A stretch of 64,000 bases of DNA from Ruegeria arenilitoris (GTDB lineage: Bacteria > Pseudomonadota > Alphaproteobacteria > Rhodobacterales > Rhodobacteraceae), in assembly GCF_013035315.1 (NCBI RefSeq), contig NZ_WQHP01000004.1, forward strand, positions 347,652-411,651, written 5' to 3'. The position numbers and the translations under genes were made by a program. This document shows, piece after piece, positions 54,489 through 62,534 of this stretch. The notes below the pieces were generated by a model. That model was not told the DNA's origin. It was given only the letters and a program-made list of their open reading frames with translations, and did not search any database. Each line of letters opens with the position of its first letter. The first letter of the stretch is position 1.

Positions 54489-54519
54489 CCCCCGGCAACC
54501 CGCTAAGGGCCGCCGAGGG
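54489..54519 (-). terminator. Terminator of the integrase operon
   Basis: On the minus strand CCCTCGGC pairs with GCCGGGGG (one G-T wobble) around a 15-nt loop, and TTTTTTT follows about 10 bases later. It separates the integrase operon from the 150-aa gene. Confidence 0.7.
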
Positions 54520-54525
54520 TTTTGT

Positions 54526-54702
54526 CTATGAGGGTGGTCTTCGGGTAACCACGTAGTCAGCCAGCCACTGCCAGTAGGCTTCAGCGTCCCGTAACCCCTG
54601 AGCCTGAGCAGCCATATCTTCCGCTGCCTTACGGGTGCAACCGCCATCGAACTCAGCGATAGCAGCTCGCTCCTCGAACGCATCAATGTCCGGGAAACTC
54701 AT
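54526..54702 (-). CDS. Integrase-coupled microprotein
   Basis: A 58-aa acidic, helical protein beginning MSFPDIDAFEERAAIAEFDG and containing KAAEDMAAQAQGLRDA. The ATG overlaps the integrase stop (ATGA), so it depends on integrase translation. Similar short proteins sit next to integrases or phage genes in Rhodobacterales; role unknown, possibly an excision factor or regulator. Confidence 0.65.
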   Translation of the reverse strand: MSFPDIDAFEERAAIAEFDGGCTRKAAEDMAAQAQGLRDAEAYWQWLADYVVTRRPPS

Positions 54703-56018
54703 GAGGCAACCGTCCCTTGCGGAAGCCGTATCTGGTCAACGATCGACCGACGCTGCTCATCACTAATGCCCGCCGAGTAGATGCCGTAGGTGATCCCGTT
54801 CTCAGACCGTGCCGATTGGTGGCCGACCAGAGAAGCCGTGAAGTGCTCAGGGACACCTGTTCGCTCGCACTGGGTGATGAACCACTTGCGGGTCGAATGA
54901 AACACTAGTCCCGGTCGCTCCAGTCCCAACCGCCGTCTTAGTCGTGCAAACCCCTTGGTGACATGCGCTACGGTCAGATCAGGAAACAGAGGACCGGATG
55001 CGGGTAACTGCCGGAACGTCTCATCAAGCGCCGGGTGAACCGGAACCAGTCGCTCCGCAGCATCGGTCTTCAGCAGTCTTAACTCATTGGGTTGAACATG
55101 AACGAAGCAACCAAGGTTGCCTTTGGTCACGAGGTCTTCCCGAAGCAACCCAACCGCTTCCCCCGCGCGCATTCCTGACAGCAGGCAGGTCACCAGAACC
55201 GGATGCAGTTCCCGGTCCTTGGCTCCCAGCAACCGCATAACTTCATCGTCAGTCGGGACGGCATAAGGCGCTGGGCGCACCTTGCGATCGAAGAGAACGG
55301 TCCGGAACGGGTTCTGTTCCAGATGTCCCTCATAGACCACCCAGTCGAGGAAGTGATTGACCTGTGACCAGATACGCCGCTGAGTTCTGGCTGTTATCGT
55401 CGCAGTTCCACGAGACGAGTACGCGACCAACTGGTCCAGGGTCAGACCACGTGTCCGCTCTGACTTACCGATCATCGGGGACAGTTGGGCGATTGCTGAC
55501 AGAAACTCTCGTCCGTCTGCTCTGGTCAGGCTGCACACCGACTGGTCACCGTATCGACTGTTGAACAACCCGACAGAGTATCGGACCGATTTGAACCCGC
55601 TGGGTCTTAGCTCGTTACTGCGCTTGTTCAGATAGGCCCGGCTCAGGTCACGAACCGGCACCTTCACCGGTGCTGTTGGTCTGGCAAAGCTGGACCGCTC
55701 CAGAGTGCATCCAGAGTCCTCCAGAGTGGCCCGGAGACGGACGAGCGACGACTCTGGTTGGTCCACCCATTCCGGAGACAAACCGTTGACCTCTGGGGCA
55801 GACAGGGCGTCTTCAGCTTGCGACCGCACCTGTTCAACCAGTGTCTCGAACCGGGCATTGACCTCAGCGGCTCGGACGCGGGCAGTGTTACGGTCACTGG
55901 TCTTGAGGCTTTGCTTCAGCGCCTGAGCGCCCAGCGCGAGAGCCACGTCAACGGGATAGTTGCGTCTGAACAACCACGTATGGCCCTTCAGATAGGCATA
56001 GCGAATGTGAGCAGACAT
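54699..56018 (-). CDS. int: Tyrosine recombinase / integrase
   Basis: A 439-aa site-specific recombinase. The N-terminal region (HIRYAYLKGHTWLFRRNYP) is of the DUF6538 type common in such integrases, a SAM-like core-binding domain spans about residues 120-235, and the catalytic domain has Arg284 (SGMRAGEAVGLL), Lys317 (LLKTDA), His374-Arg377 (HSTRKW), His400 (VGHQ) and Tyr411 or Tyr414 (ITYGIY). All five catalytic positions are present, so it should be active. The ATG follows AAGGAGGAGA. The tRNA-Gln 3' core is its likely target. Confidence 0.93.
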   Translation of the reverse strand: MSAHIRYAYLKGHTWLFRRNYPVDVALALGAQALKQSLKTSDRNTARVRAAEVNARFETLVEQVRSQAEDALSAPEVNGLSPEWVDQPESSLVRLRATLEDSGCTLERSSFARPTAPVKVPVRDLSRAYLNKRSNELRPSGFKSVRYSVGLFNSRYGDQSVCSLTRADGREFLSAIAQLSPMIGKSERTRGLTLDQLVAYSSRGTATITARTQRRIWSQVNHFLDWVVYEGHLEQNPFRTVLFDRKVRPAPYAVPTDDEVMRLLGAKDRELHPVLVTCLLSGMRAGEAVGLLREDLVTKGNLGCFVHVQPNELRLLKTDAAERLVPVHPALDETFRQLPASGPLFPDLTVAHVTKGFARLRRRLGLERPGLVFHSTRKWFITQCERTGVPEHFTASLVGHQSARSENGITYGIYSAGISDEQRRSIVDQIRLPQGTVAS

Positions 56019-56055
56019 CAATCTCCTCCTTTTCTGTTTCGAATTTGGGATGGGA

Positions 56056-56247
56056 TCAGTTGGTTGAGACGATCCGCAGGATCATCTCGGTTGCCGGTTC
56101 GCCGTAGGACCCAGCCAGAGGGCCGGTGACAGCAAAGCCGGTTACGCAGTCTTCGAACACCCCTTCCACGCGGAAGTGATGCTCTGGGACGTCATCGAAG
56201 GCGCGAACGACCACGACGTCACCGGGGGCCAGCTCCAGCTCAGCCAT
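56056..56247 (-). CDS. Small soluble protein upstream of integrase
   Basis: 63 aa, beginning MAELELAPGDVVVVRAFDDVP, mostly beta-strand-like, resembling a small barrel or cold-shock-sized fold but without a motif I can name. GGAGG lies seven bases before the ATG, and the start lies inside the end of the membrane microprotein gene (8-base overlap), so it is part of the integrase operon. Confidence 0.6.
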   Translation of the reverse strand: MAELELAPGDVVVVRAFDDVPEHHFRVEGVFEDCVTGFAVTGPLAGSYGEPATEMILRIVSTN

Positions 56248-56407
56248 CGTCGGACCTCCACGTCCAGAGAACCGCCAGCAGAACCAGCGCCGAGACAGCG
56301 GGATGAGACCGCGAAACCACCCAGAGCATCGTCGTCAGGACGGCCTTGGGCGGTGGGTGCAAAAGAAAACCCCCGACGAGAACGCCGAGGGCAGACAGGT
56401 ACTTCAT
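56240..56407 (-). CDS. Small membrane protein
   Basis: 55 aa with two hydrophobic segments (YLSALGVLVGGFLL and SALVLLAVLWTW) and a short charged end. The ATG follows TAGGAG at 8-nt spacing. First gene of a tight run: this gene, the 63-aa gene, the integrase and the 58-aa gene. No family recognised; a holin-like or regulatory role cannot be decided. Confidence 0.6.
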   Translation of the reverse strand: MKYLSALGVLVGGFLLHPPPKAVLTTMLWVVSRSHPAVSALVLLAVLWTWRSDDG

Positions 56408-56601
56408 GGATCAAACTCCTACAGTTGCTTCTTTATTTAGATGCAGGAGGTTGCTCGTTTTCTGAGGGCAAGGTGTGAGTGATACTCGCTGGCTTGTTTG
56501 CGCGCGACACCTGCGTTAGCGTGAATGTCCCAAGGCGAATACTGGGTGAGGCCAGAGCAGGTCCATTGCACAGGGTTGAGTTGTCAACGATTTCGCGGGG
56601 T

Positions 56602-56901
56602 ATGAAAATGGCCGATACTGAATGCAACTATCAACGGATCGTCTCGGTTGAGGAAGTCAGGTGTGCTCTTGAAGAGGCGCAGTGCCAGCAATGTGGCGTC
56701 ACCACCATTGAGTTAATGTCACGCGGGGAGTTGCTCGAGATCTGCGGTGAGGAACTTTGCTCCGACATCTCAACGGGCAAGAAAACTTTCATCGCGATTG
56801 CACTATGCCCAAGCTGTCATGCACGGGCTCATCAGGACGCCGAGAACAAGCATAACCCCTGCCAGATAAAGGCTCGGTGGAGTCGAGAAGGCCTAGCGTA
56901 A
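56602..56901 (+). CDS. HNH-like zinc-motif protein
   Basis: A 99-aa protein with Cys28-x2-Cys31 (CQQC) and Cys69-x2-Cys72-His73-x3-His77 (CPSCHARAH), the metal-binding and histidine end of an HNH-type treble clef. The central catalytic His-Asp/Asn part of a normal HNH is not obvious, so nuclease activity is uncertain. It stands alone, divergent from the integrase operon and convergent with the AraC gene. Confidence 0.6.
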   Translation: MKMADTECNYQRIVSVEEVRCALEEAQCQQCGVTTIELMSRGELLEICGEELCSDISTGKKTFIAIALCPSCHARAHQDAENKHNPCQIKARWSREGLA

Positions 56902-57022
56902 GGAGTTGTCGGGGGATCTGCGCTTTGCTTTCTTTTTGCCGTAGTGGACTTTGGTTGAGGGCTGGCTGAATGACCGCGATGCGGACGAAGCAGTCGGTGG
57001 TACTGGAGCGGTTTCAGAAGGT

Positions 57023-58045
57023 TTAGAACCTATCGCGCCCAAGAATTCGGTGCTCAGATGGCGAGACACCAGTGGCGGTCTTAAATGCACGGCTGAAGTT
57101 GTTGGCTGTCTCGTATCCAAGCGCAGTAGCAATATCGGCGATGGTGCCAGACTGCAATGAAAGTAACTCTTTCGCCCGGCTTACGCGAACATCGGTTACT
57201 ATGCGACGGAATTGCGCGCCTTCTTCCTCGAGCTTCCTTTGAAGAGCGCGAACACCAAGCCCGAGTGCGCGAGCGGTTGCATCAACCGAGATTTCTTTGT
57301 GGTGGAGTTGCTGTCGGGCTATTGCGGCAACCCGACCAGCCATTGTTTCAGGTGGTCCGCCGACGCGTTCCCTCGCAACATCGTCAACCGTCACAAAACC
57401 GCGAACGCGATATTGCCTTCTGTTCTCGACCAAAAGCAATGAGCTTTCGAATTCCACACCCAACCTTGGTGCGTTCCAAACTATGGGACACCCATATGTG
57501 TCTTCGACTTCGACCGAGTTCGGTACTTTTGCAAAATCCAAGAGAACTGCCGTAGGCGTCCATTCCTTACCTAGGTACTCGCGAAAAATACTTAGGAAAA
57601 CGCCGATCGCGGAAAAAGCTATATCGGCGTAAGCGGGGTGCTCCGGCATTCCGAATTTGTAGCAATAGCGCGAACGTCGGCCAGAGGCTTCCAGCCATGC
57701 ACGATCAACTGATGAGTGCAAAGGCATAACCGATGTTGCGCGACGTAGCGCGTTACCCAACGTAGGCGCGGACAGGACATACTCTCCCCAAAGCCCGTAG
57801 TCTGCGACCGTTAGGTAAGGAGACCAAAGCAAGCCAATGTTTTGATGGCCCGCCAATCGAACCGCCTCCTCGACGAATGTCGCCAGCGAATGCTCGGAAA
57901 TGTATCCCGACCGTTCTTCGATAAAGTGATGTGGAAGGTCAGCGACATCCATGGCCTTCGCTAATCTTTTTTCTCCAGCGACCTCATGGACAAACTGCGG
58001 CATCGCACCAAGCGCCTTCGCTGAAATCATCGGTGGCAGTGCCAT
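57023..58045 (-). CDS. AraC family transcriptional regulator (cargo)
   Basis: A 340-aa regulator with a large N-terminal arabinose-binding-type domain (about residues 20-200) and a C-terminal AraC DNA-binding domain (LHHKEISVDATARALGLGVRALQRKL and TIADIATALGYETANNFSRAFK regions). The ATG follows CCGGAG; upstream codons overlap the promoter. It is divergent from the first DUF1254 gene across 92 bp and probably controls the two DUF1254 genes. Confidence 0.88.
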   Translation of the reverse strand: MALPPMISAKALGAMPQFVHEVAGEKRLAKAMDVADLPHHFIEERSGYISEHSLATFVEEAVRLAGHQNIGLLWSPYLTVADYGLWGEYVLSAPTLGNALRRATSVMPLHSSVDRAWLEASGRRSRYCYKFGMPEHPAYADIAFSAIGVFLSIFREYLGKEWTPTAVLLDFAKVPNSVEVEDTYGCPIVWNAPRLGVEFESSLLLVENRRQYRVRGFVTVDDVARERVGGPPETMAGRVAAIARQQLHHKEISVDATARALGLGVRALQRKLEEEGAQFRRIVTDVRVSRAKELLSLQSGTIADIATALGYETANNFSRAFKTATGVSPSEHRILGRDRF

Positions 58046-58137
58046 TGAGTTCTCCGGAAATGCGCCTGTCGTGAAATGATACGCATCTGCGTTTCGGATG
58101 TGCAAGTCTCGCGAAAACCTCAAGGGAGTAGTCACGA

Positions 58138-59649
58138 ATGAAACAGATGGGCACATTGTTCACAGACTTATCGACCAAGTGTTTAGTTGCGGCCATTTGC
58201 GTCGGCGGCGCCGCTGCTCAGGTCGAGGCGCAGGAATTTAACGACACGGGCGACATTCTCGCGCGCTCGGCGCAGGTTGAAGACATCGAATACAAAATAA
58301 TGGTGCAGCGCGCGACGCAAACCGCGATTTGGGGCATGCCTGCTGCAGGCATGATCGACTTCCTGAAAGGTATTCGCCGAGATCTGGGCGGGGATTACAA
58401 CGACATTGTGTATCTCAACAAACCGTTCGACTCCAAACACGGGTTTCTGACGGCCAATGATGTAACAGCTTACGCATGGGCGTCCATGACATCTGAGCCC
58501 GGGCCTTTGGTGATCGAAGTTCCGGCAGCAACAGACAAGGTCAATTACTTCGGTACGATTGTAAACGCCTGGGATGTCCCGATTGCCGATGTTGGTCCGG
58601 ACGGGTTCGACGAAGGAGAAGGTGGTAAATATCTCATGCTGCCACCCGACTATGATGGCGACATGTCAATCGAGGAACTGACTGACGCGGGATACTTGCC
58701 GTTCGAGACAGACACTTACGAATACGGGTTTTCATTCCGCCCAAAGCTGACCAACGGCGCGACTGATGCGGACGCGGCTGAATACGCACAGACGATAAAA
58801 GTCTACTACCTGTCAGAAGCCGACAACCCACCACCGAACACCTATCATGAAGCCTCTGAGGTTCCCTACGACTCCCTGCCGTACTACAACGAAACCTTCT
58901 TTCAGGACCTAAACGACTACGTCCAGAACAACCCAATCCGTCCTCAAGACAAAGTCATGGTGAACTTTCTGAAGGATCTCGGGATTGAGAAGGGTAAGCC
59001 GTTCGAGCCAACCGAACTTCAGGTGAAGGCAATGGAGGAAGGTCTGTTGCTGGCTTATGCATCCATGCAGCATTATTTTGTGACGCCAGGCAAAGCGATG
59101 TTGCCGCTATGGGTGGACGAAAACGGCGACATGAAAAGCCAATGGCTTATCTGGGACTTTGCAGAGGGTCAGGCCGAGCTTGGGTTTCCTTACGAAACTG
59201 AAACCGAAGTGCTTGTCGATGCCCGTGCCGGCGGCAGCTACTTCTGGATTACCTATTTGCCGAAACAACTTGGCGGCGGGACGTTCTACCTAACTGGTCT
59301 GCGCGACAGCGAAGGCGAGATGTATGACCACAATCAGACTTACAAGCTGAACGTGCCAGCGGACACACCCGCCGAGGATTTCTGGTCAGTCATTGTCTAT
59401 TCGATGGAGACCAAGAGTTTCATCCGCGACGTCGATCCTGTGGGACTTTCCGAGCGCGACACCGACACGATGCAAGCAAACGAAGATGGTTCTTACGACA
59501 TCTACTTCGGGCCTGAAGCGCCAGAGGGCATGGAAAGCAACTGGATCCCAACCACCGAGCCCTACTTCCTCCTGTTCCGCCTCTACGGCCCTGAAGAGGG
59601 CTGGCTGGAAAGCGGCTGGATGCTCGGAGATCTCAAGAAGGTCGAGTAG
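58138..59649 (+). CDS. DUF1254/DUF1214 exported protein
   Basis: A 503-aa secreted protein. Signal peptide (hydrophobic run ending AAAQVEAQE), then DUF1254 (AIWGMPAAGMIDF, YLNKPFDSKHGFLTANDVTAYAW, GPLVIEVP) and a C-terminal DUF1214 (LTGLRDSEGEMYDHNQTYKLNVP, DIYFGPEAPEG). Family function is not established; members are abundant in Roseobacters and often multi-copy. GGGAG precedes the ATG. The following gene is a paralogue with an added OmpA domain. Confidence 0.88.
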   Translation: MKQMGTLFTDLSTKCLVAAICVGGAAAQVEAQEFNDTGDILARSAQVEDIEYKIMVQRATQTAIWGMPAAGMIDFLKGIRRDLGGDYNDIVYLNKPFDSKHGFLTANDVTAYAWASMTSEPGPLVIEVPAATDKVNYFGTIVNAWDVPIADVGPDGFDEGEGGKYLMLPPDYDGDMSIEELTDAGYLPFETDTYEYGFSFRPKLTNGATDADAAEYAQTIKVYYLSEADNPPPNTYHEASEVPYDSLPYYNETFFQDLNDYVQNNPIRPQDKVMVNFLKDLGIEKGKPFEPTELQVKAMEEGLLLAYASMQHYFVTPGKAMLPLWVDENGDMKSQWLIWDFAEGQAELGFPYETETEVLVDARAGGSYFWITYLPKQLGGGTFYLTGLRDSEGEMYDHNQTYKLNVPADTPAEDFWSVIVYSMETKSFIRDVDPVGLSERDTDTMQANEDGSYDIYFGPEAPEGMESNWIPTTEPYFLLFRLYGPEEGWLESGWMLGDLKKVE

Positions 59650-59816
59650 CTGAAACTTTTCGCAATTGAATTCGGACACTGACCGGTATTGGCACAAACC
59701 AATTGGTCAGTAATTGGAGAGGCGGTGTATGCCTCGGGACACCGTCTCTCCACAACAAACACCAAAGTGCCAAGTCGCGACAAGCGCATAAAGGCAATGA
59801 AAATGGGAGTTTCAAA

Positions 59817-61805
59817 ATGAGAAACATTAAGACTTGTATGACAGCGATTGCGATTGCACTCGCAGTCAACACGGGACCGCTTAAGGCGCAACAATTTGGC
59901 CAAGAAAGAGCACGAGCGGTCGGTGAACTGACAGATGAAGCGGTTGTGTCCGCTCTGCGCGAAGATGGTCGCGTCTCAATGAGCGGCGGTTTTTTTGAGA
60001 CCGACAGTGACGCGCTAACCGGCACGTCACCCGAGGTGTTGTTCAAAGTTGCCAGCGCGATGGCGACGCTGCCTGAAATGCGACTGGCGATCGTGGGCCA
60101 TACGGACTCGGTGGGTGACTTTGCATACAACATTGACCTCGCTGAGCGCCGTGCTGCGGCCGTACGCAATGCACTGATGGGCGAACCCTACAACGTCGCG
60201 GCGGAACGTCTGGTCGCCATGGGAGCAGGTCCAATCGCGCCTGTTGCCTCGAACTTGTCCGAGGAAGGACGCGCGCTGAACCGGCGCGTGGAGTTCGTTT
60301 TGCTGAACGAAGATATGATTCAACAAAACGAGGGCGCAAACGAACAAGTTGCATTGCCTCCACAATCAGACAGAGAGTTCGCCGCAATCGTACCGCAAAA
60401 CGTTTTGACACCGGACAGAGTGAAAACAGAGACACTTGGCACACTTGAGTTTTTCGATGGCATGCCTTCACCAGATACGGTTGAGAAAGTCTTCGACAAT
60501 CTGGACTTGATGCGCGCAACGACTGCTTTTCTTGATGGCATGAAAATCGCGTCTCTGCGTGGAATGTTTCAAGGCTATGAAGATGTAGGCGCACAACCCA
60601 ATGATGTCGTCATTGCAGAAAATCTTCTGGATGCCAGATCAATCTGGCTGACGCCTAATACAACGACTATTTACGTTGGTTCCAACGTTGATATCTCCGA
60701 AGGTCCTATGGTCATAGAGGTGCCCGCTGGCATGTTGGGCCTGTTGGACGACGCAGGGTTCGACTACGTCGCAGACATTGGCGCGCTTGGTGCAGACAAA
60801 GGCGAAGGCGGGAAATACCTGTTGATGCATCACGACGATGAAACTGCAGTGCCAGAAGGATATTTTGAACTTCGTACAAGAACAAATGAACACTGGTTGC
60901 TGCTGCGTCGCTCCCCCGGGGCAGATGGTGACACAACAGGACCAGTTGCAGAGATCAAGGCAGGGCTGAACATCTATCCGCTCAGCGCAGCCGACAATCC
61001 GCCATCGGAGAACTTCATCAATATCTCCGGCGTTCAGCACAACACAGTCCATGCCAACAACGAAGACTTCTTCGAGGAGATTCATGTAGCCTTGGATAAC
61101 AATCCGGTCGGCGCTTTTGATCCAGAAATTGTTGGGACATTTGCTTCCATTGGCATCAAAAAAGGCGAACCGTTCGAACCGGACGCCAGAATGAAGGGAA
61201 TCTTCAAAGAAGCAGCAGCCATCGCAAACGCGACAGCGCGTGCGATCACATATGCCTCACGGGATCCGGGGGTGTACTTCTATGAAGATCGTCAATGGAA
61301 CTCGCCGTTCCAACGCCAGAGCTATCTGTTCCTTGAGGATGGCGCGCGTATTCTGGATGATCGGACATACTTCTTTTACATGGCGACAGGTATCACACCT
61401 GCAATGACTGCGCCGCCGGTTGGCACCGGGTCGGTGTATGCAATGACGGCCCGCGACAAAGATGGGGAGTATCTGGATGGTTCAAAGACCTATAAGGTAA
61501 CGCTTCCCGCGCCGGTCCCTGCCAAGAACTTTGCGTCATTCATGCTCTATAGTGGGCAGACTCGTTCGATCTTGGAAACAGACCAACAATCCGGAGGGAT
61601 CGACTCCAACCGGCCCGGAATAAAGCCGAACGACGATGGTAGCTTCAGCATCTATTTTGGACCGGAAGCGCCGGAAGGTTGGGAAAACAACTGGGCGCAA
61701 ACAGTTCCCGGTCGAAGCTTCAATGTTATGATGCGCCTTTACGGGCCGCTTGAACCATGGTTCGACAAAAGCTGGCGGCCCGGTGATTTGGAACTCGTGG
61801 AGTAG
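59817..61805 (+). CDS. OmpA-domain fused DUF1254/DUF1214 exported protein
   Basis: A 662-aa protein: signal peptide (ends near LKAQQ), an OmpA-like peptidoglycan-binding domain at about residues 30-150 (FFETDSDALT, VGHTDSVGDFAYNIDLAERRA, LNRRVEFVLL), then the DUF1254 and DUF1214 domains (GMFQGYEDVGAQPNDVVIAE, GPMVIEVPAGML; SIYFGPEAPEGWENNW). The fused OmpA domain would tether a DUF1254 protein to the cell wall. GGGAG precedes the ATG. It lies 167 bp after its paralogue and is probably under the same AraC regulator. Confidence 0.88.
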   Translation: MRNIKTCMTAIAIALAVNTGPLKAQQFGQERARAVGELTDEAVVSALREDGRVSMSGGFFETDSDALTGTSPEVLFKVASAMATLPEMRLAIVGHTDSVGDFAYNIDLAERRAAAVRNALMGEPYNVAAERLVAMGAGPIAPVASNLSEEGRALNRRVEFVLLNEDMIQQNEGANEQVALPPQSDREFAAIVPQNVLTPDRVKTETLGTLEFFDGMPSPDTVEKVFDNLDLMRATTAFLDGMKIASLRGMFQGYEDVGAQPNDVVIAENLLDARSIWLTPNTTTIYVGSNVDISEGPMVIEVPAGMLGLLDDAGFDYVADIGALGADKGEGGKYLLMHHDDETAVPEGYFELRTRTNEHWLLLRRSPGADGDTTGPVAEIKAGLNIYPLSAADNPPSENFINISGVQHNTVHANNEDFFEEIHVALDNNPVGAFDPEIVGTFASIGIKKGEPFEPDARMKGIFKEAAAIANATARAITYASRDPGVYFYEDRQWNSPFQRQSYLFLEDGARILDDRTYFFYMATGITPAMTAPPVGTGSVYAMTARDKDGEYLDGSKTYKVTLPAPVPAKNFASFMLYSGQTRSILETDQQSGGIDSNRPGIKPNDDGSFSIYFGPEAPEGWENNWAQTVPGRSFNVMMRLYGPLEPWFDKSWRPGDLELVE

Positions 61806-61851
61806 TCTTGGAAGTTTAGGCTAGACGAGCAAATGTCTTATGGCGAACATG

Positions 61852-61875
61852 GACGCTCCAAGAAATTGGGGCGTC
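61852..61875 (+). terminator. Hairpin after the OmpA-DUF1254 gene
   Basis: A 10-bp stem (GACGCTCCAA / TTGGGGCGTC, one T-G pair) with a GAAA loop about 45 bp past the stop. No T-run, so a weak candidate. Confidence 0.5.
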
Positions 61876-61949
61876 TCCAAAACCGGCCGCTTTGGGCTCT
61901 AACCAGTCCTTCGCTGCACTCGCCTTGAACGTCCGCTCCACCCCCCAAG

Positions 61950-62159
61950 CCGCCAGCACCAGCGACCAGTCTTCAGCCCCCGGAATCGATCGTCAGCGGT
62001 CGTCTCAGCGCCAGTGGACGGTCCTCTAGCGGTCTCGTCAGCACCCGCTAACGACCTCTCTAGCAGCCAAAATGCCCCCGAAACCGCCCCAGTCGGTCAG
62101 GCCTCGCCAAAAAGGCGATAACAATCATCGGTTGGCAAGGATTCCTACCACCCCAGCCA
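61950..62159 (-). repeat. Perfect inverted repeat B, right arm (210 bp)
   Basis: Exact reverse complement of 53,613-53,822. It ends at the CCA of a 17-bp tRNA-Gln 3' end copy. Degenerate motifs occur at 61,961 (AGCGACC), 61,995 (AGCGGTC), 62,028 (AGCGGTC) and 62,051 (ACGACC), and TCGCCAAAAAGGCGA forms a hairpin. Confidence 0.95.
62143..62159 (+). repeat. Attachment core copy 3 (right end)
   Basis: TCCTACCACCCCAGCCA, identical to the tRNA-Gln 3' end and in the same orientation, marking the right boundary (attR) of the region. Confidence 0.9.
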
Positions 62160-62534
62160 CCTTTATCCATTAAGTACATGTTTTTAATTTACTAAGTTAC
62201 TTGTCGAGTTTTTCATTCCCACCAATATTCCCACCAGCGCCGTTGTTTCCGAGATTTGGCTTCTATCGATTGAACAATCGACTCTCGCCGATTCAAGATG
62301 GCCGTAGGGCGGGTCTAACAATAGGCCATGAAGGCACTAGACCGCGTAGATAGCCAAATTCTTACATGGTCGAAATTAGGAGTTTGTAAATCTGGATGTC
62401 CGCTATCCGCTCCTAAGCTGTCACCTGACCAAAAGACTCAGATGACTGCTTCGAGCCCAAAGCTGCCTATCAATAAACGCTTCTACGGATGTTTGCGCCT
62501 ACTTGAACAGCATGAACCGACATTGAAATTTCTC
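62160..62534. other. Intergenic region right of the element
   Basis: About 375 bp, AT-rich at first. A tandem ATTCCCACCA pair occurs at about 62,214-62,238. No gene is convincing. It may be the original flank of the tRNA-Gln gene or the remnant of another element. Confidence 0.5.

Larger units (their letters stand above)
51193..62159. mobile_element. Composite integrative element at tRNA-Gln with nested inverted repeats
   Basis: An approximately 11-kb region bounded by the tRNA-Gln 3' end and a 17-bp direct copy at the right. It includes a third, inverted copy at 53,613. The left 2.4 kb holds a polymerase-like gene between about 350-bp imperfect inverted repeats; the right 8.5 kb holds the tyrosine integrase and cargo between perfect 210-bp inverted repeats. 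No phage structural or conjugation genes are present. The integrase plus tRNA-end duplications support site-specific integration; the nested inverted structure is not that of an ordinary island. Confidence 0.8.

Noticed and set aside
54360..54686. Minus-strand 108-codon frame near the integrase
   Set aside because: Overlaps the better-supported 58-aa gene and runs through its terminator.
56056..56407. Toxin-antitoxin pair
   Set aside because: Two small overlapping genes, but neither shows a toxin or antitoxin motif.
51193..62159. Prophage
   Set aside because: Integrase present but no capsid, tail, terminase or lysis genes.
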